From positions 3,416,457 through 3,480,456 of the forward strand of contig BROE01000001.1 in NCBI GenBank assembly GCA_036571765.1: 64,000 nt of DNA. The letters are read 5' to 3'. The notes below the pieces were generated by a model that searched no databases, was not told the origin of the DNA, and saw nothing but the letters and a program-made list of their open reading frames with translations. This stretch comes from Plecoglossus altivelis (Eukaryota > Chordata > Actinopteri > Osmeriformes > Plecoglossidae). Position numbers and translations under genes: made by a program. Below, in pieces: positions 58,599 to 64,000 of this stretch (the first letter of the stretch is position 1; every line of letters starts with the position of its first letter).

Positions 58599-60092
58599 AG
58601 AGCAGAGGTGGTACAGCAAGATGTGTGGACTGCAGAAAATTACTTTTTTATGTCTATGATAGCATTACACTGAGGCCTGTTTGTTTTTCACTTTGCATCA
58701 CAAGAATATATTTTTTCTAATTCACTGTAAATAAGAAGATGGTAAAGAATTTCACCGCTGCCTCATACAGCAGCTACCCATGTTTGAGCACCTGAGGTTG
58801 TGCTTAGATTTAGAAAGAACCCACTCTTTACTCCTTATTTAAATGTAAGATTTATTATCTATTTTTACTTTCTTTGTTTAACCAATTGTCATCTGATATG
58901 TTATTGTTCACAGGTAACCATTATATCAACTGAGCTTTCAATAAAAGCTATTAAAGGACAATCAAGTGGCCATGATTGTGTGTATCATTGAATGACTTGA
59001 CTATTAACAACAAAATCTATTCAGTACCTAGTGCCGAAACACAATTGCGTGGGTTGCGACACATTGCGAGTCATTCAGGGAAACCACAAGAACTGCTTTG
59101 ATCTGTTCCAGAGCTCCGTTTGCTGGAATGAAAAACGAATGAATGTAAATGCTCTACTTATAAGCTATCATAGCCCCAAGTATTGTAGCTTAACAAGTCC
59201 ATACTGTCAGCCCCACTGCTGCACTGACAGAGATGACAGGGCCGAGTACTCTCTAACCTCCAACAGTAATTCGTTACCCGGTGTTACGTAAACTCAACAC
59301 TCCCAGGGGGGTCTCCACAGGTGGGCGAGAGGCAGGTTCTCCACTAAAGGGCTGGAGAGATGGGCAGCATTGGGGAGGTTGGCACTGAGGCTGGGAGTGA
59401 CCAACACTGAAAGGGGGGTTGAGTTACGATGACAGTCAGGAGACTTGGTGGCAGCTGCAAATGGATGGAAACTTTGTTGAGGGTTTGGTAACTCCCTCCT
59501 ACACACGCAAACCCTGTCTGCCAGTACAATACCACAACACCGTATATGGGCACTGGTCTGCCTAGCATTGCTGGCAATCATTTTGCTGTTTTAACCACTG
59601 AAGATTAGATAACGTTTATATCACTTTCATGCACGTGCAAGCTCTCCTAATCCTTCTGCTCTTTCTTCTCTCTTAAAACCTTTGTCTCCTCATGTGGATT
59701 GATATGCAAAATAATTAACACGCAATTGAATTGTGAATGAACGTTAATACATGTTTATATATGAAGCTCCTGTGAATTTCCGTAGTGAGAGTATAAGTAA
59801 GTGCATGCAACACCAGAACAACTGTCTTATATAATTGCACGTGTGTTTCTACATACAAACCACCCAACACAGTAAAAACCTCTGTGACTTTACACTTGAA
59901 AATGAAACGAGCACGCAGGACACACAAGTTATACACACAAACAAGTATATAGACAAATGACAATCAACTTTAAAAAAACGTTGGAAAAGAAAATACTCCA
60001 AGAATCTTTTGCAGAAGACGCACAGTTATTTTCTGCCCATCACTGTGATTCCATCTCTCATTAGACGCAACCTGGTAAGATCCACCAGTGTC
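58599..60092. other. myoc 3' UTR and tail-to-tail intergenic DNA
   Basis: The myoc 3' UTR runs to about 58960. The remainder lies between two convergent genes and should contain the plpp6 3' UTR. No gene is seen. Confidence 0.5.
58940..58945 (+). terminator. Polyadenylation signal of myoc
   Basis: AATAAA lies 342 bases after the stop codon, in the sequence TTTCAATAAAAGC. Confidence 0.7.
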
Positions 60093-61807
60093 CTACACAA
60101 CGGCCTGTCCCTCTCCCGACAGCAGAAGCAGGAGGTCTTGTAGGCGGTTCCAGGACACCCACAGCCTCTCCACTAAGCTGTACTGGCAGTAGCCCATGGC
60201 CAGACCAAAGCTCACGTCAGTCACGTAGTGCCTGGCGAGCAGCAGCCGGGACAGTCCCACCATGGCTGCCCAGGCCAGCACCAGCGCTCGCATGGGGGCT
60301 GTGCCCACCAGCTGTGCTGCCAGGAAGCGGGCACACATGGCAGCTCGTGTGGCGTGGCCCGAGGGGAAGGAATAACGCTCCTCAAAGAAGGTGGAGAACA
60401 TGTCGGAGCGGTTCTGGACAGGCCTCCGGCGGTGGAACAAGGTTTTTGTTATTCTGACCAGAGTCAGATCCAGTAGGAGAGCTGAAGGGGAGTGGAAGAC
60501 ACAGAGAGGTGATAAGAGGATGTTAGCTTCATGAGTGCCGGTTTTTGTCAAACCATCAGTGTTAGCAAAGGACTCCAGTATCCTTCATACTTATTCTAAC
60601 CTTTGACCTTTTCAAACTCTATTCTGCTGTTGGAACATATGCCAACTGAAGGCCTCTCCCAAATACCTCAAAGCATCTAATCCAATAAATATCACGAGGG
60701 ACACGTGCTCTTCAACTGGCATATAATCACCAACAGCCGTTTTATTTCCTGTCCATTTTCAGAGGTGACTATCGGGAGGTTAAAAGGATAAACAACTTTC
60801 CACGGATGCATCCTTTGCCTGTCCTTGGCGCCGCTTTGCAACAGCTGCCGAGTTGACTATACTCTCGCAGGAGGAGCCGCAACTGAAAAAGAAACGTGTC
60901 ATTGATCGCAGATTGCAATCGATGGACATAATTAATGTGATATCACTCGATTTCTGCAATGTTGGGGATTCGGCCAATTATTCTTTGCCCTACAACGGCA
61001 TTGTCACAACACCGATTTGGGAAAGGCTCTATAATCGTTTCAGATATTTCCAGGATTATCCCGCAAGCCCTGGATGACATTGACTTTTGGTAGAATAAGA
61101 GAGTCGTTACAAATAGATACTGTGTCAGTATCTCAATAACAATGCAATGCCGGTGCCTACTGTACATCGCTCTGGATAAGAACGTCTATAAATTACTAAA
61201 TGGAGAAAGAGAAAAGTGTGATCAGTCTAACGTTTTCCAGTTGAATGGCTATGGATTGAGAATGAGCTTTTTATTGGCACAAGTTTTTAAAATTGATCTT
61301 ACACAAACACTTTTGCCTTAAGTGCTCAGTGATACTTGTGAGCTTGAATAGCCCACACAAATACTCCATTTGGGGGTTATGCTTACCTATTACAAGGTTC
61401 AGCATCACCTCTTGTTCTGTGACGGTCTCGCTTCTGAGTAAACAATAAAAGGTGCCGATAAACCACGGAATGGCATGGCCAGAGAGCTCCACCAGCCTCA
61501 CCAGTGGTCGTATGCTACCCCATGAAGAGTCCTCACAGGCGCACACACCCAGCCGCTTTGACAGCCACAAGTCTATGGCTAAAAACAACCTGAAGGTGAT
61601 AACAAAAATTGACTGATTCAAGCTTACAGGAAAATCCTCAGTCTGTGCTACTGAGTAGACATGTGTGCAACTGGAGCTTCGGCGGCGGGACGGAAACTCT
61701 GACACCCGGTAACGTGTTACTGTAGCAAACTCAAATTTTCCATTGACAGCTGCCCCACTGATACTGCCACTACGACTGCTGTTCCTCCTTATCTTGGGCG
61801 ACGGCAT
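60093..61807 (-). CDS. plpp6: PLPP6-like phospholipid phosphatase (PAP2 family)
   Basis: Two exons, 61387-61807 and 60093-60481, join in phase to 269 aa. The three PAP2 phosphatase motifs are present: KTLFHRRRP (C1), YSFPSGHATR (C2) and SRLLLARHYVTDV (C3). The C2 and C3 histidines form the catalytic pair. Hydrophobic segments include SIFVITFRLFLAIDLWL, IPWFIGTFYCLL and VLAWAAMVGL. The sequence LAIDLWLSKRLGVCACEDSSWGS matches human PLPP6, a presqualene diphosphate phosphatase of the ER and nuclear envelope. Human PLPP6 has a single coding exon, so the phase-1 intron here is noteworthy. The related PLPP7 lacks full catalytic motifs and is less likely. Confidence 0.88.
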
Positions 61808-62368
61808 TATTGATTGAAAAAGGTGGAATACAGCATGTAGGCTATTTCATTTGGTCGTTGATATGGCTTGTATTAGATGATATCCTCATATTAACTCGCA
61901 CCATCCTCAAAACTCAAGCACCGGACACAATGAAGTTAAAACGTTGCCAACTGTTGCGTGATGGAATGAGTCACGTGACACTACATGACAAGTTAGGTCT
62001 TCATTTTAACTCATTGCTGCAAAGTAATTGGCACAGTATTATAAGTGGACTCAAGTCAAGTTGATGTAGCTCATATAACATGTTTATAGTGGTATGCATG
62101 GTCCATGTGTAGTCTATGTCGGACAATTGCGTTATGAATTTAAATTCGCAGCATATTCAAATTGCAAAAACTATGTGGTTAGTGCTGCTTTAACATGACG
62201 AGAAGCGCGAATGTAAATGACACTTTTGGAATAATAAAACACGTTTCTTAAACGGGGGTTCCACTGCCACGCCTAGTTTGTCACCTTCCCCACTCAACAT
62301 CATCTATCCCCTCACTTCATCCAAGTCATCATCACTGAGGTGCTGAGCAATCGTTCGCCGCCACAGCC
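61808..62368. other. Divergent intergenic region between plpp6 and prdx6
   Basis: The two genes start 561 bases apart in opposite directions, so this stretch should hold both promoters. TCACGTGAC at 61971-61979 contains an E-box/CLEAR-like core. No TATA box is convincing. Confidence 0.5.
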
Positions 62369-64000
62369 ATGCCAGGTATCTTGCTGGGGGATGTGTTCCC
62401 TGATTTCGACGCTGAAACAACTACCGGCAAAATAAAATTCCATGACTTCTTGGGTGACTCGTGAGTAAGCTAGCGAATAGCCTTCTACTGTATACGGTAG
62501 AGCGGAGCCAATACATTCATATGTGTTTTTGTTGCAATTGCTAATACGTTAGCTTACTTTTAGAAAATGACTGTCATCAAACCAAATTAACTCATGGGAC
62601 TATATGGCGTAAGGTTTCATATCGTAATCCAGTCAGTAGGTAGGCTATGCAGCAATGGTATCTTTTGTGATGAGAGGATGTTTCTGATTTGAGAATAGCC
62701 TATACGCCATACTTCCTCATTTTACAAACGCTTTCGCTATTTGGGCCCTATTTAGGCCAAATACAATTTTTGATCAGTGATAGGCTAACTATTATGAAAA
62801 GGCATGGTAGATTATCAACAGAATGCAGTCAGTAAGATACTTGAATCGGATGTATGTGCTTTCAATAGTTTCATGCGGATATAACACTTGTAGCAGTAAC
62901 CACATGCCCCACATTCCACGTCCTTCGAGGATGTAGGCCACCGCAGTCTTAGACCGTTCGTTTAAACGAGCATTTAGGCTACGGTAATTGACCTCATGAT
63001 AGATGACAACTTCAAACATTGCTGAGACTCTCTTAAAGACCAGCTGCAACCTAGTCAGCTTGAGTAAACCTACAGCATTAAAACAGACTCACAGGAGCCA
63101 CTGGGAAAGATGCTGACATTCCTTTCCAGGCCCCTGCTAATCTCCCTCATACCCTCATCTTTCTGCCTAGCTGGGGAATTCTGTTCTCCCACCCCCGCGA
63201 CTACACCCCAGTATGCACCACAGAGCTAGGTCGAGCTGCCAAACTTAGTAGTGAGTTTGCCAAGCGCAACGTCAAGATGATCGCCGTGTCAATCGACAGT
63301 GTGGAGGACCACTGTGGCTGGAGCAAGGTATCCACTGTAACCATGTTGTGACTACATCATTCAAAAACTGCCCAATGGTGTTTGTGTCAAGTACCCGTGC
63401 CCTTTTCAAAATAGCTGTAGTTACCCTAGCCGATGCCAATTCTTTTGGATCATTTATGTTCTTGTCTGTATTAATTACAAGTCTGAAGGGTTAGGTCCAC
63501 CTCATCTATGAACAACTTTTGTGTACCGAGGCCCTGCGAACACCATTCTGTCAACTGTGCTAACAGTGGTTGGACTCTGCAGCTATACAATCCAGCAACC
63601 TTCAACACTTATCTCAGTGGCTAATGGAAACTCTTAATATGGCTTCTAAGGACATCCTGGCTTATAACATGGAAGAGCCTGGCTGCGTCCTCCCCTTCCC
63701 TATCATAGCTGACAGTCAGAGGGAGCTGGCAGTGTCTCTAGGCATGCTGGACCCTGATGAGAAGGACAAAGATGGCATGCCCCTCACAGCCCGCTGTGTG
63801 AGTCTACCCTCTATCTGTGTCTGTCTGTCGGCCTTTTTCAGGCACCAAAACAGCCATACATCTCCATGTGGATGTTAATTATGAGTTACCAATGTGTGTT
63901 AAACTCACATACTGTAGGCTACATTCAGGCCTCATTTTGGGGGGATTTGGCCTGTGCTTTTCAGGTGTTTATCATTGGTCCAGACAAGAAACTGAAGCTC
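62369..64000 (+). CDS. prdx6: Peroxiredoxin-6, 5' part
   Basis: Exons 62369-62460, 63171-63327, 63651-63797 and the open exon 63965-64000 give 144 codons; the gene continues past the right edge. The peroxidatic cysteine lies in DYTPVCTTELG. PRDX6 is a 1-Cys peroxiredoxin that reduces hydroperoxides and phospholipid hydroperoxides and also has phospholipase A2 activity. The lipase serine motif GDSWG and its partner histidine in KFHDFLGDS are both present. The GDSWG serine codon is split by intron 1. IIADSQRELAVSLGMLDP and the closing VFIIGPDKKLKL agree with the family. Related PRDX1-5 proteins lack this N-terminal wording. Confidence 0.96.

Overview
This window is vertebrate nuclear DNA, almost certainly from a teleost fish. 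The genes have many exons with GT-AG introns, the intergenic DNA is compact and rich in microsatellites, and the predicted proteins read as diverged orthologues of human CFAP57, HECTD3, SUCO, DNM3, MYOC, PLPP6 and PRDX6. A run of 500 Ns at 26681-27180 splits the window into two blocks that may not be neighbours in the real chromosome.

Left block (1-26680). The 5' ten coding exons of cfap57 (ciliary WD-repeat protein) lie on the minus strand, with its 3' half outside the window. A decayed coiled-coil gene fragment follows at about 5.99-7.1 kb. Next is a complete 21-exon hectd3 (DOC + HECT ubiquitin ligase, 859 aa) on the plus strand. From about 16.7 to 20.8 kb, and again at 25.9-26.6 kb, there is a tandem array of serine tRNA genes. 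It contains nine intact or near-intact copies with anticodons AGA, TGA and CGA, and at least fifteen decayed copies, built partly from a 1.1-kb repeat. Inside the array sits a 686-bp, nearly identical, inverted copy of four hectd3 exons with their introns (25247-25932). The 20.8-25.2 kb stretch contains no recognisable gene and looks compositionally odd.

Right block (27181-64000). suco is on the minus strand and its 3' end is lost in the gap. A complete 20-exon dynamin gene, best matching dnm3, is also on the minus strand. In one of its introns, on the opposite strand, lies the miR-199/miR-214 cluster, as in other vertebrates. Then come myoc (plus, three exons, complete), plpp6 (minus, two exons, complete) and the first exons of prdx6 (plus, runs off the right edge). 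SUCO, DNM3, MYOC and PRDX6 are close together on human 1q24-q25, whereas CFAP57 and HECTD3 are on human 1p34. The gap coincides with this synteny switch, with the end of the tRNA array and with the truncation of suco.

The most interesting items are the tRNA-Ser array and the miRNA cluster. The array shows paired D-stem changes between its two subfamilies, an almost complete absence of oligo-T polymerase III terminators, and one copy carrying T4 inside its own variable arm. The genes in the window do not form one pathway. The tightest functional link is the miRNA cluster nested in dnm3.
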